A DNA stretch of 64,000 nt from Phycisphaerales bacterium (lineage in GTDB: Bacteria; Planctomycetota; Phycisphaerae; Phycisphaerales; UBA1924): NCBI GenBank assembly GCA_029260515.1, contig JAJDDC010000070.1:248001-312000 (forward strand), read 5' to 3'. Below are positions 52,803 to 61,991 of the stretch, one piece after another. Position numbers and translations under genes: made by a program. Positions within the stretch are counted from its first letter, which is position 1. Every line of letters starts with the position of its first letter. A model generated the notes under the pieces. It made no database searches and was not told the origin of the DNA. It saw only the letters and a list, made by a program, of their open reading frames with translations.

Positions 52803-53594
52803 TCAGAGCAACCCCGCGCCCATCGCCACCCCCACGACGACGAGCCCGACGCCCACGATCACGTGCACCGTTTCGAGCGTCGTCTTTTTCACCAGACGGG
52901 CGCCCAGGTACGAGCCCGCAAAGGCGCACACGCACGCGGCCGCGACCAGGGGCCACGCGCCCGGGTCGATCGAACCGAAACGTCCCGCGAGGAGAGTCGC
53001 GCCGGTGAAATAGACCGCGAGACGTGCGACGTCCACCATCGCCGAACAGGCCGCGGCGGTCGCGACAAACCCGTCCCGATCGAGCCCCGCCCGGACCAGG
53101 AACGCGCTGCGCAACGCCCCCTGATGCCCCGAGAGCCCGCCGAAGAACCCCGAGACCGCCCCGCCCACTGGCAACCAGCGGGCGCCGATCTCGAGCCCCC
53201 GGAATCTGGGGCTCAGGTCGAGCAGCGCGAAGGCCGTCACCAGGACGCCGACCGCCAGCCCGATCGGCGTGACCTCGCGCACGCCCCCCAGCAGCGTGTA
53301 CGACGCGATCGGCGCGGCCTCGCCCAGCGCGAGCAGCACCAGCGCCCCGATGACGGCGCCCCCGATCGCGGGCAGCCCGAACGCGACAACCACCCGCCGC
53401 GACGCGTCCCGCCCGATCAGCCAGAGCTTGAAGACGTTGTTGGCAAGGTGCACGACCGCGGTCGCCCCGACCGCAACCTCGATCGGGAACACCAGCGCGA
53501 ACGCCGGGAGCAGCAGCGTCCCGAGACCGAAACCCGAGAAGAGCGTCAGCCCCGCGGCGAGCAGCGCGACCAGGCAGACGATCGCGTACGTCAC
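52803..53594 (-). CDS. TauE/SafE-type membrane permease
   Basis: A 263-aa polytopic membrane protein with about eight helices. The N-terminal repeat has YAIVCLVALLAAGLTLFSGFG followed by LGTLLLPAFALVFPIEVAVG, and the second half has GGAVSGFFGGLSGHQGALRS, the internal repeat of the TauE/SafE family (putative sulfite/organosulfonate or anion export). The GTG start at 53594 overlaps the dinB stop by four bases (GTGA), which fixes the start and shows translational coupling to dinB. A functional relation between the two is not obvious. The substrate is unknown. Confidence 0.88.
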   Translation of the reverse strand: MTYAIVCLVALLAAGLTLFSGFGLGTLLLPAFALVFPIEVAVGATAVVHLANNVFKLWLIGRDASRRVVVAFGLPAIGGAVIGALVLLALGEAAPIASYTLLGGVREVTPIGLAVGVLVTAFALLDLSPRFRGLEIGARWLPVGGAVSGFFGGLSGHQGALRSAFLVRAGLDRDGFVATAAACSAMVDVARLAVYFTGATLLAGRFGSIDPGAWPLVAAACVCAFAGSYLGARLVKKTTLETVHVIVGVGLVVVGVAMGAGLL

Positions 53595-54832
53595 GCCCCG
53601 CCAGTCCCATCCGAGGGCGGCGCGTCTGGGGGCGTGTCCGAGCCCGGGCCGTGCGCGCCGTGCCGACCAGGGGCGCCCATCGTGCCCGCACGCCGTATCG
53701 CGTCGGCGCCGAACCTGGCGGCGATCTGATCCGTCGCCCTGTCCACCGCGCGCTGCCGCTCGCCCTGCTCGTGGTCGAACAGCCCGCCGGCGCCCCCGCC
53801 GTCGGTCAGCCCCCCCACCCCCACGCCGATGAGGCGCACCGATCGGAACGAGCGCGCCCAGTCGTCGAACAGACCCCGCGCCGTCGCGCACACGACGTCG
53901 GTCCGGTCGGTCGCATCGTCGAGCGTGCGCGAGCGGGTGACGGTCTCGAAGTCGCCGAAGCGGATCTTGATGGTCACGACGCCCGCGTGGCGCCCGTGCC
54001 GCCGAAGCCTGCGGGCGACCGCCTCGCCCTGGGCGAGCAGCACCGCCCGCACCTCGCCCGGCTCCGCCAGATTCTCGGCGAACGTCTGCTCGTGCGAGAT
54101 CGTCTTGGCCTCGCGGTCCGAGTGGACCGGTCGGTCGTCGATCCCGCGCGCCAGGCGCCAGAGATGGTCGCCGAATTCGCCGAAGCTCGCGCCGAGTGTC
54201 GCCGGGCTCAGCCCACGAAGGCCCGCGATCGTGCGCACACCCAGGCGCCCCAGCTTCTTCTCGGCCGCCGGCCCCACACCCCAGACGAGCGAGACCGGCA
54301 GCGGGTCGAGCGCGTCCTGGACCGTGTCCGCACCGATCACGCGGACACCGTCGGGCTTGGCCAGCTGCGAGGCGAGCTTGGCGAGGAACTTGTTGGGCGC
54401 GACGCCGACAGACGCGGGCAGGCGGAGCTCGCCCCGAATCCGCGCGCGGATGTCGCCCGCGATCGACTCGGGCCCGCCGAGCAAACGGACCGACCCGGTC
54501 ACGTCGAGGAACGCCTCGTCGATCGACACCGGCTGGACCATGGGCGTGAACGACTCGAGGATCTCGAACACGGCCCGCGAGGCCTGCTTGTACGCGTCGA
54601 AACGCCCCCGCATGATGATCGCATCAGGGCACAGGCGCCGGGCGACCGCCGTCGGCATCGCGCTGTGGCACCCGAACGCACGGGCCTCGTAGCTCGCCGC
54701 CGCAACCACGCCCCTGGGGCCCGCGCCCCCGACGAGCACGGGCTTGCCACGCAGCGCCGGGTCGTCGCGCTGCTCGACGCTCGCGAAGAACGCGTCCATG
54801 TCCACGTGCAGGATGTGACGCGCCTGGTCCAC
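53591..54832 (-). CDS. dinB: DNA polymerase IV (DinB, Y family)
   Basis: About 413 aa, from GTG 54832 (DQARHILHVDMDAFF); an upstream GTG at 54856 is also in frame. The catalytic acidic residues are in HVDMDAFFASVEQ and VSIDEAFLDVTGS. The palm, finger and helix-hairpin-helix thumb (WGVGPAAEKKLGRLGVRTI) are followed by the little-finger domain. The C-terminal tail is long, Gly/Pro-rich and disordered, without the usual clamp-binding peptide being obvious. This is the translesion polymerase. No LexA box could be identified by eye upstream. Confidence 0.94.
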   Translation of the reverse strand: MDQARHILHVDMDAFFASVEQRDDPALRGKPVLVGGAGPRGVVAAASYEARAFGCHSAMPTAVARRLCPDAIIMRGRFDAYKQASRAVFEILESFTPMVQPVSIDEAFLDVTGSVRLLGGPESIAGDIRARIRGELRLPASVGVAPNKFLAKLASQLAKPDGVRVIGADTVQDALDPLPVSLVWGVGPAAEKKLGRLGVRTIAGLRGLSPATLGASFGEFGDHLWRLARGIDDRPVHSDREAKTISHEQTFAENLAEPGEVRAVLLAQGEAVARRLRRHGRHAGVVTIKIRFGDFETVTRSRTLDDATDRTDVVCATARGLFDDWARSFRSVRLIGVGVGGLTDGGGAGGLFDHEQGERQRAVDRATDQIAARFGADAIRRAGTMGAPGRHGAHGPGSDTPPDAPPSDGTGGA

Positions 54833-54887
54833 GCCGGATCTTTCGCTGGTGGTCACCGGGTCGAGGGCGAATCGGGGACGGGCGGGC

Positions 54888-55787
54888 CTAAAGCCCCAGC
54901 CGCTCGATGTCGTCCCCAAAGACCGCCAGCCCGCGCTCGATCTGCCCCGGGCTCAGCGTGTCGGCGTACGTCCGGTCCGAGGCCCGGTGCACAAAGCCGA
55001 TCGGGAACATCGAAGCGATCCATTCGGGTGTGCACGTCTGGATGGCGCGCCGCAGGCACGAGTGGTCGGCATGCATCCCCAGTCCCTCCGCCAGGGTTTC
55101 GAACGTCTCGTGCGGGTGTGCGACCAAGTCGCGGTACAACACCCGTACGATCGGCACGCCCTCGCCCTCCTCTCCCCCCCAGGCCCGGACGTGCTGGGCC
55201 CACGTGCCGTAGCCCCACATGGAAAAATCTGGCATGCCGGCGTACCGCAGGTACTCATCGACATACACGTCGAGCAGGCCCAATCGGCGAGCCTCATCCA
55301 CCGACCGTACCGCGACCCCCTCGTGGTTCACGCGCCCAACGAGCACCGACCAGCGGAACGCGGAGGCCAAAACGTCCAGCGGATGGCGGACGATATTGGC
55401 CACGGCCCGGACGTTGCCCCTGAGCGTCGGGCTGCGATCGAACACCACTGATGGCAGCTCGTGTGTCTTGAGGATGACGGACGGCGCGCCCACGGGCTGT
55501 CCAAGCGACGCCGGGTCTCTCCGGTCGCGGACGATCTCCAGGTCGTGGAAAAGGCCCACGCGATCGGGGTCGATGCCCGCGTGCCAACTCTCGGCCAGAC
55601 GCAGCACCTGCCCGACCCAGTTACTCCCCGACCGCGGGTACGAACCCAGGAGAACAATGCGGGATTGGTGCGGCGCAGGGGACAAGGCGGGCGGAGTGTA
55701 CAGGTCGGGCTTGCGGCGAGCCGGCGCTCGGCGTCTGCCGACATCACGAGAGCAGTTCGCGCCCGCCGGGTCGTGTCGCGAGTCCAT
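54888..55787 (-). CDS. Sulfotransferase-like protein, copy 1
   Basis: About 299 aa from ATG 55787 (MDSRHDPAGANCS). The PAPS 5'-phosphosulfate loop is IVLLGSYPRSGSNWVGQVL, with the later 3'-phosphate region near NIVRHPLDVLASAFRW. The C-terminal helix TLSPGQIERGLAVF and end GDDIERLGL are shared with the next gene. The family sulfates carbohydrates or small molecules, and the acceptor cannot be told. It has an N-terminal extension of about 45 residues compared with copy 2, so a later start is possible. Confidence 0.8.
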   Translation of the reverse strand: MDSRHDPAGANCSRDVGRRRAPARRKPDLYTPPALSPAPHQSRIVLLGSYPRSGSNWVGQVLRLAESWHAGIDPDRVGLFHDLEIVRDRRDPASLGQPVGAPSVILKTHELPSVVFDRSPTLRGNVRAVANIVRHPLDVLASAFRWSVLVGRVNHEGVAVRSVDEARRLGLLDVYVDEYLRYAGMPDFSMWGYGTWAQHVRAWGGEEGEGVPIVRVLYRDLVAHPHETFETLAEGLGMHADHSCLRRAIQTCTPEWIASMFPIGFVHRASDRTYADTLSPGQIERGLAVFGDDIERLGL

Positions 55788-55864
55788 CTCATCGAGCAGG
55801 ATCCGACGTCGTTGATCCCCCGCGAGATCACTCGCCTGTTGCGCCCGAATCACGGTCTGGTTGC

Positions 55865-56692
55865 CTAGAGCCCGAGCCGCTCGATGTCATCCCCAAAGAC
55901 CGCCAGCCCACGCTCGATCTGCCCCGGGCTCAGACTGTCGGCGTACGTCCGGTCCGAGGCCCGGTGCACGAAGCCCGCCGCGAACCCCGCCCCGATCCGC
56001 TCGGGGGTGCACGCCTCGAGCGCACGCGACAGCGGGCGCTCGCCCGCCCTCATCCCGAGCCCGGACGCGAGGCGACCGAACGTCTCCAGTGGCGCCGAGA
56101 CGAGGTCGCGGTACCGCGCGCGCACGATCGGCACGCCCTGTGCCTCATCTCCCCCCCACGCCCGGGCGTGCTGGGTCCACGTCCCGTACCCCCAGGATGC
56201 GAACTCGGGCGAGCCGGCGTACCGCAGGAACTCGTCCACGTACGCGTCCAGCAGGCCCAGCGTGCGCGCCTCGTCAACAGTCTTCACGACGCCGCCACCA
56301 TGTTTCACGCGCCCCGCGAGCACCGACCATCGGAACGCCGAGACCATGACGTCGAGCGGGTGGCGCACGACGTTGGCCGCGGCGCGGACCTTGCCCTCCA
56401 GCGTCGGGCTGCGCTCGAAGACGACCGAGGGCAGCTCGTGTGTCTTGAAGAAGACCGCCGGCGCGTCCACGGGCTGGCCGAACGCCGCCGGGTCCGCCTG
56501 CTCGCGGACGAGCTCCAGGTCGTGGAACAGGCCCATGCGCTCGGGGTCGATGCCCGCGTGGATGCTCTCGGCTATGCGCAGCACCTGCCCGACCCAGTTG
56601 CTCCCCGAGCGTGGGTACGAGCCGACGAGCACGATGCGTGAATGGAAGGGAGGCGTGATCACGACGGCGGGAGTGTACGTGTCATGGCGCAC
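55865..56692 (-). CDS. Sulfotransferase-like protein, copy 2
   Basis: A 275-aa tandem paralogue of the gene at 54888. PAPS loop: IVLVGSYPRSGSNWVGQVL. Then comes FKTHELPSVVFERSPTL, NVVRHPLDVMVSAFRWSVLA, and the tail ending GLAVFGDDIERLGL. The two proteins align along their whole length, with only the N-terminus and short loops different, which indicates a duplication. Start GTG 56692 has no strong ribosome site. Copy 1 follows 77 bases after its stop, so co-transcription is likely. Confidence 0.85.
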   Translation of the reverse strand: MRHDTYTPAVVITPPFHSRIVLVGSYPRSGSNWVGQVLRIAESIHAGIDPERMGLFHDLELVREQADPAAFGQPVDAPAVFFKTHELPSVVFERSPTLEGKVRAAANVVRHPLDVMVSAFRWSVLAGRVKHGGGVVKTVDEARTLGLLDAYVDEFLRYAGSPEFASWGYGTWTQHARAWGGDEAQGVPIVRARYRDLVSAPLETFGRLASGLGMRAGERPLSRALEACTPERIGAGFAAGFVHRASDRTYADSLSPGQIERGLAVFGDDIERLGL

Positions 56693-56728
56693 ACGCCCGG
56701 CGCGTGCCGACGGGCCCGAGCGCCGAGA

Positions 56729-58429
56729 TTAGAGACCAGAGAGCAGCTCGCTCCCCGCGGGCTTGTCCTCGGCCGTCGCCGCCGGGTCGTGGCGTGAGTC
56801 CAGGTCCGCGGGCAGGAACACGCGGAACGCCGACCCCCTGCCCACGTGCGTCTCGACGCGGATCCGCCCGCTGTGTTCGTCCACGATCCGCTTGGTCACC
56901 GCGAGCCCGAGGCCCGTGCCCTTGAGGCCCTTGGTCGAGTTGAAGGGCTCGAAGATCCAGCCCAGACGGTCGCGCGGGATGCCCGGCCCGTTGTCGAGCA
57001 CCGCGATCTCCGCCGTCGGCGTCCCCACACGCCCGGGCTCGACCTCGTTGAACGACACGCGCACCGTCACCACGCCCTTCTCGGCCTCGACCGCGTCCAC
57101 CGCGTTGACCAGCAGGTTCATCACCGCCTGGTGGAGCATGTTCGGATCGACCGCGATCGGTGGCATCTCCGGGTCCGCGTCCACGATCAACGCGATCTTC
57201 TTCTCCTCGCAGCGCGTCTCCAGGAGCTGGGCGCACTCTTCCACCAAAGGTCCCAGCTTCGTCAGCTCCAGCTCCAGCGTCCGCTGGCGGCTGAACGCGA
57301 GCATGTTCATCGTCAGGTTCACGATCCGGTCGAGGTTGCGTTTGAGGATCTCCCAGCCTCCCGCGGCGATCTTGAGGTCCTCTTTTCGCAGGCCCATCTC
57401 CGTCACGTCCGCGCCCCCACGCAGGCCCTGGAGGATGTTCTTGATCGAGTGCGACAGGCTCGCGACCGTCTCGCCGATCGTCGCCAGACGCTGCGTGTGC
57501 AGCTGCTCGAGCGTCGCCTCGGCGTTGGCCAACGCCAGGCCGGTGTGCCTGCCGATCGCGTTCATCAGCGCGAGCTGCTCGGTCGTAAACGTGTAGTTCG
57601 CCATCGACGAGTCGATGTAGATGACGCCGAACGTGTGGTCGCGGAAGCGGATGGGCGAGGAGATCGCGCTGCGGATCTCGTACTTCTGGACCGAGTCGCC
57701 CGACTTGAACCTTGGATCGGTCATCGCGTTGGTGGACAGGATGCCCTCGCCGTCCTTGATCGCCGAGCGCATGATCGTGCGCGAGACATGGATCTTCGCG
57801 TCCTCGGCGTCGGTCGGGGGCGCGCGGTATTTCACCGCCGCCGGCTCCAGCTCCGACTCGGGCGTCACCCCCGAGAGCATCACCACCCCCCGCTCGGGCT
57901 TGAACTCCTCGAACACCAGGTCGAGCACCTTGCCCACCAGCTCCTTCTTGTCCGTGATCTGGCTCGTCAGGGTGGTCAGCTGGTAGATGACCCGCAGGTG
58001 ATCGACCGCGGCACGCGCCGGCTCGGGCTCGGCCAGGATCATCGAGTCCTCGTTGGACGCAAGGCGGTGCTCGACCTCGATGTCCATCTCGCGGGCGCGC
58101 ATCAGGCGGACCACGTCGTCGGGCGTCCGGTCCTGCGTCTCCCCGAACGAGAACACCGTCGAGCCCACGCGGATCTGGTCGCCCGGGTGCAGGCGCGTGC
58201 GGTCGAAGACGCGGACGCCGTTGATGTACGTCCCGTTCTGGCTCTTGAGGTCGCGGATCCACCAGATCCCGCCGTCTGGCGTGAGCTCGGCGTGCCGGCG
58301 AGAGACCGTGTCGTCGCCGATGGGCAGCGCCTCGCTCGACCGCCCGATGAGCTGCGGCTCGTTGAGGGGCAGCTCGAAGCGTTTGCCCGTCTCCGGGCCC
58401 TGGATGACCGAGAGGGTCAGCACCTGCAT
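56729..58429 (-). CDS. FHA-GAF sensor histidine kinase
   Basis: A 566-aa cytoplasmic kinase from ATG 58429 (MQVLTLSVIQGPETGK). The N-terminal FHA domain (about 1-98) binds phosphothreonine: LIGRSSEALPIGDDTVSRRH with the Asn in SQNGTYINGVRV. A GAF domain (about 150-310) follows: GVVMLSGVTPESELEP, then SAISSPIRFRDHTFGVIYID. The dimerisation His is in SLSHSIKNILQGL near residue 327. The HATPase has HQAVMNLLVNAVDAV, DNGPGIPRD and KGTGLGLAVTKRIV. A SpoIIE-type phosphatase gene precedes it by 33 bases, probably as an operon. Confidence 0.92.
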   Translation of the reverse strand: MQVLTLSVIQGPETGKRFELPLNEPQLIGRSSEALPIGDDTVSRRHAELTPDGGIWWIRDLKSQNGTYINGVRVFDRTRLHPGDQIRVGSTVFSFGETQDRTPDDVVRLMRAREMDIEVEHRLASNEDSMILAEPEPARAAVDHLRVIYQLTTLTSQITDKKELVGKVLDLVFEEFKPERGVVMLSGVTPESELEPAAVKYRAPPTDAEDAKIHVSRTIMRSAIKDGEGILSTNAMTDPRFKSGDSVQKYEIRSAISSPIRFRDHTFGVIYIDSSMANYTFTTEQLALMNAIGRHTGLALANAEATLEQLHTQRLATIGETVASLSHSIKNILQGLRGGADVTEMGLRKEDLKIAAGGWEILKRNLDRIVNLTMNMLAFSRQRTLELELTKLGPLVEECAQLLETRCEEKKIALIVDADPEMPPIAVDPNMLHQAVMNLLVNAVDAVEAEKGVVTVRVSFNEVEPGRVGTPTAEIAVLDNGPGIPRDRLGWIFEPFNSTKGLKGTGLGLAVTKRIVDEHSGRIRVETHVGRGSAFRVFLPADLDSRHDPAATAEDKPAGSELLSGL

Positions 58430-58462
58430 CAAGCATACGTTCGGGCCCCGGGCCCCAGCGGT

Positions 58463-59500
58463 TCACCCGCGCGGGCGCGCGCCCTTGCCCGCGTTGAACC
58501 CGGGCAAGAACGCCCCGCCCAGCGCCCGGACCGAGAACTCGGGGATCGCTGGCGCCGCCCCGCGCGCGATCGACCCGACGACGTTCTTCGCGACGCGCCA
58601 CCCCCCGACAAGCCCGAGCGCGACTGACGGGCGCGGCTTGAGCGCGTTGCGGCGCACGAGCACGAGCGTCACGTCGTCGTCGTACGCCGACGCGTCGGCG
58701 CCGTCGCCGGCGCCGACCTCGCCCGTGCGCACAAACCGGTCCACCCCCGCGAGTATCGCCGCGATGAACCCGTCGCCCGGCCCGACGCCCAGGGACGAGG
58801 CGAGGCCCACGAGCCCGTCCACGCCCAGCAGCGCCCCGCCCGGGGCCCGGGCCTCCATGATCGCGTCGGTGTAGAACAGCACCGCGTCGCCCTCGTCCAG
58901 CCGGATCGTCGTCTGCGCGTAGGCCGCGTCGTCGAGAACCCCCAATGGCAGATTGCTCGGGCGCCCGCCCTCGGGGCGCTCGTTCGCCAGCGCCCGCCAG
59001 GCCCCGTCGCGGGCGGTATAGCGCAGCGCCGGGGGGTGACCGGCCGAGCACACGCTTAGCTCGTCGGTCGGCGAGAAGTACGTCGCGACGACCGCGGTCG
59101 CGAACAGGCCCGTGTCCCCGCCCCCGATATCGCCGAAGCGTGTGTTGACCGCCGCGACGAAGCGGCGCTGGTCGATGAAGTTCGCGTACTCGCCCAGGAG
59201 TTCCTTCAGGGCGCGGGCGGCCCGGGCGACCGTCTCGCCGTGCCCGCTCACGTCGGCGACGAGCATCCGCGTGATCCGCCCGGTTGCGCACGCGGTCAGG
59301 TAATAGATGTCGCCCCCCGCCCTGGCCCGCCCGCCCTGCCCAGAGCCCGAGCCCGGCGCCGCCCCGGGTGTGTACGGGCGGCTGTAGACCCACGCGTCGA
59401 GGCCCTTGGCCTGGACACCAGTGTCCGCGTCGAGGTTTCCCCCCCAGATCTCCATGCACTGCATGACCTGGGGATCGGGCGTGGAAGAACGCGTGCTCAC
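58463..59500 (-). CDS. PP2C (SpoIIE-type) serine phosphatase
   Basis: About 345 aa from GTG 59500; ATG 59464 (MQCMEIWGGNLDAD) is an alternative. The PP2C-type metal signature is LVADVSGHGETVARAA. Further motifs are VVATYFSPTDELSVCSAGHP and GDAVLFYTDAIMEARAPGG. The final catalytic Asp is in YDDDVTLVLVRR. These enzymes dephosphorylate phosphoserine on anti-anti-sigma or other regulators. The downstream partner with an FHA domain, 33 bases away, suggests a common Ser/Thr phosphorylation pathway, with the kinase not in the window. Confidence 0.88.
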   Translation of the reverse strand: MSTRSSTPDPQVMQCMEIWGGNLDADTGVQAKGLDAWVYSRPYTPGAAPGSGSGQGGRARAGGDIYYLTACATGRITRMLVADVSGHGETVARAARALKELLGEYANFIDQRRFVAAVNTRFGDIGGGDTGLFATAVVATYFSPTDELSVCSAGHPPALRYTARDGAWRALANERPEGGRPSNLPLGVLDDAAYAQTTIRLDEGDAVLFYTDAIMEARAPGGALLGVDGLVGLASSLGVGPGDGFIAAILAGVDRFVRTGEVGAGDGADASAYDDDVTLVLVRRNALKPRPSVALGLVGGWRVAKNVVGSIARGAAPAIPEFSVRALGGAFLPGFNAGKGARPRG

Positions 59501-59545
59501 GCCTGACTGTAGTGACGCCCGCGCGCCCCGGTGTACCCTCTGGCG

Positions 59546-60553
59546 ATGGCAAAGCGTCCCAGCAAGCCCGCGGCGATGCCCGACGCAACCCACCGCGTCG
59601 TGGTCCTGCACGGCAAGGAGGTCTTCCTCCGTGCCGAGCACACCGCCGCGCTCAAGGACAAACTCGCCGAGGCATTCGGCGAGGTGGACGTCGCCCGGTT
59701 CGACGGCGAGACCGCCCAGGGAGCCGACGTGCTCGACGAGTGCCGGAGCTTCGGGCTCATGGCCCCCCACAAGCTCGTGGTCGTCGAGGAGGCCGACAAA
59801 CTCATCGGCGAGGCGACACGACCCGCGTTCGAGCGGTACGCCCGGGCGCCATCCGAGGGCGCGACGCTCGTGCTGCGCGCGCAGACGTGGCGCAAGGGGA
59901 ATCTGGACAAGGCGATCGAGAGCGTTGGCATGATCGTGCCCTGCGACGCGGCGAGCGAATCGACCGCGATCAGGTGGTGCGGGCGCCGATGCGAGAAGCG
60001 TCACGGCGCCAAGATCGACCAGCGTGCCGCCGCCGCCCTCGTCGAGCGGGTCGGGACCGATCTCTCGCGCCTGGACACCGAGCTCGAGAAACTTGCCCTG
60101 GGCGTAGGCACGGGCGGGACGGTCACGCCGGAGCACGTCGTCGAGCTGGTGGGGCGGACGCGCGAGGAAGAGGTCTGGTCGATCCAGGGCGAGCTGCTGT
60201 GCGGCGACCCCGAGCGGACGCTCGCACACCTGCGTGCGATCCTCGACAACGCCCCACGCGATGCGCACGTGCCCGTGATGTGGGCGTGCGTCGATCTGGC
60301 CCGCAAGATCCACGCGGCGACGCGGGCGATGCGTTCGGGCGCCAACCCCCACCAGATCGCCAAGGAACTGCGTCTGTGGGGCCCGTCCAAGGACGCGGTG
60401 CTCGCGGTCGCCGGGCGCCTTGACCCGCGCGAGGCCCGGGGGCTGCTCGAGGCGTGCATCGCGGGCGACCGGGCGGGCAAGAGCGGCGTCGGGCGACCCC
60501 AGCGGACGCTCGAGCGGCTCGCGATCCGGTTCGCCGGCGTCGCCCGCGGGTAA
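59546..60553 (+). CDS. holA: DNA polymerase III delta subunit (HolA)
   Basis: A 335-aa clamp-loader subunit. Start ATG 59546 (MAKRPSKPAAMPDATH). The N-terminal domain shows HRVVVLHGKEVFLRAEHTAA, then the AAA-like core with GLMAPHKLVVVEEADKLIG. VGTDLSRLDTELEKLALG and the C-terminal collar domain follow (RTREEEVWSIQGELLCGDPE). A Walker A lysine is absent, as usual for delta. The sequence is divergent but in order and of normal length. It is divergent from the phosphatase gene across 45 bases. Confidence 0.88.
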   Translation: MAKRPSKPAAMPDATHRVVVLHGKEVFLRAEHTAALKDKLAEAFGEVDVARFDGETAQGADVLDECRSFGLMAPHKLVVVEEADKLIGEATRPAFERYARAPSEGATLVLRAQTWRKGNLDKAIESVGMIVPCDAASESTAIRWCGRRCEKRHGAKIDQRAAAALVERVGTDLSRLDTELEKLALGVGTGGTVTPEHVVELVGRTREEEVWSIQGELLCGDPERTLAHLRAILDNAPRDAHVPVMWACVDLARKIHAATRAMRSGANPHQIAKELRLWGPSKDAVLAVAGRLDPREARGLLEACIAGDRAGKSGVGRPQRTLERLAIRFAGVARG

Positions 60554-60599
60554 CGACCAAAAACCGGAGGCGGAGGGCGGGCGCGGCCGATGTCGGGGT

Positions 60600-61991
60600 A
60601 TGTGCGCGCGCGCCCGACCGCTGTCCGTCTGGAAGCTCGTCATCCCCACCCTGGGTCTGTCCGGGGCGCTGGGGGGCGTCGCGGCCTCCGGGTGCGCGTC
60701 GCCCGCGGGCCCGGGCACGAGCTCGAACAAGGTCGTCTCCTCGGGCCTGGCGGGCCTGGAGGACGAGGCGCCGACGCCCGCGGGCGACGACGAGATCGAG
60801 CGGATGATCGCCGAGTCGGCCAGCCGCCTGGAGCGGTACTTCGCCGACGAGCCGGCGGACCGGGCGCCCGATCCTGGCGACGCCGAGCAAACCGCCCTCG
60901 ATGACGACGCCGACGGCTTCTCGTCGCTCGCGGCCCTGGACGAGTCGCCGACGAATGAACCGGCGCCCGCGCCCATCGAGCGGCTCGTGAGCACGCCGAG
61001 CGTGAGCGCGGCGGGAACAAACGCGACCGGCGCCCGGACAACACCGGAGGCACGCAAGACGCCGAAGGTCGCGGACCCGGCGGAGGTCGCCCTCGCCGAC
61101 GCGTACGGCATCCGCCCGCCGCCGCCCAGGGCCCAGGTGCGTGGGGGCGACGGGATCGACTTCCTCGTCGCGCTCGGCGCCCCGCCCAAGGACAGCCGTG
61201 CGGGCCTGCCCGCGGGCGAGCCGGGCACGCGCGAGGAACTGGCCGACCGCCTCGCCGATTCGTTGCGGGCGCTGGTCGAGGACTCGAGCGACCCGGACGA
61301 GGCGTACCGGGCGGCGGCGGCGCTGGCGGGGCTCGAAGCGATCGAGCCGGGCGCGATCGACCGGATCTCGGGCACGACGAGCCTGACGCCCGAGCAGCTT
61401 GAGGTGATCCGGGCGGCGGGCGAGATGGCCCGTGCGCTCGGGAACCCTGAGGAACAGCTGGATACGGACCGGGCGTCGGACCTGATGGGGCGCCTGTCGC
61501 GCCGCCTGGCCGCGGCCCGCGGGCTTCGGGTCACGACCGCGACCCTGTGCACACGCGTGCAGGGCTTCGGGCGGTACGAGGAGTTCGGGTCCAACGTCTT
61601 CCTGGCGGGCCAGGCCCAACCGGTGATCGTGTACGTCGAGGTGGACGGGTTCGCGAGCGAGGCGATCCCGGGCGGGGCGAGCGGGACGCTCAACGAGGTG
61701 AAGCTGTCGCAGCGCCTCGAGATGTACCACGCGGCCGACGGGCTCAACACCTGGAACCGGGCGGCGGAGACGGACCGGACCGTGAGCCGCAACGAACTGC
61801 GGGATTACTACCTGATCAACCAGGTGGTGCTGCCCTCGAACCTGAGCGTGGGTCGGTACGTGCTCAAGGTGGTGATGCGGGACCTGAACTCGGAGCGGGG
61901 CGCGGTAGACGAGGCGTTGATCCCGATCGAGATCGTGTCGGACCCCTCGATCGCGTTCCCGAACAACGCCCGGGCGAACGCGGGCGGGTGA
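60600..61991 (+). CDS. Lipoprotein with beta-rich C-terminal domain
   Basis: A 463-aa protein from ATG 60600 (MCARARPLSVWKLVIP). A hydrophobic leader, LVIPTLGLSGALGGVAASG, is followed by the lipobox Cys (SGC). A long Asp/Pro/Glu-rich disordered stretch (about 40-180) comes next. A helical region (about 200-290) and a beta-rich C-terminal domain (about 300-460) follow, including VQGFGRYEEFGSNVFLAGQ and LPSNLSVGRYVLKVVM. The family is not recognised; a surface or cell-envelope role is suggested by the anchor. It follows holA by 46 bases on the same strand. Confidence 0.65.
   Translation: MCARARPLSVWKLVIPTLGLSGALGGVAASGCASPAGPGTSSNKVVSSGLAGLEDEAPTPAGDDEIERMIAESASRLERYFADEPADRAPDPGDAEQTALDDDADGFSSLAALDESPTNEPAPAPIERLVSTPSVSAAGTNATGARTTPEARKTPKVADPAEVALADAYGIRPPPPRAQVRGGDGIDFLVALGAPPKDSRAGLPAGEPGTREELADRLADSLRALVEDSSDPDEAYRAAAALAGLEAIEPGAIDRISGTTSLTPEQLEVIRAAGEMARALGNPEEQLDTDRASDLMGRLSRRLAAARGLRVTTATLCTRVQGFGRYEEFGSNVFLAGQAQPVIVYVEVDGFASEAIPGGASGTLNEVKLSQRLEMYHAADGLNTWNRAAETDRTVSRNELRDYYLINQVVLPSNLSVGRYVLKVVMRDLNSERGAVDEALIPIEIVSDPSIAFPNNARANAGG

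Noticed and set aside
58463-61792. Very long minus-strand open frame running across holA and the lipoprotein gene
   Set aside because: Only the part up to 59500 has coding features (the PP2C phosphatase). The rest is antisense to well-supported plus-strand genes and has the Arg/Ser/Pro-rich composition of shadow frames in G+C-rich DNA.
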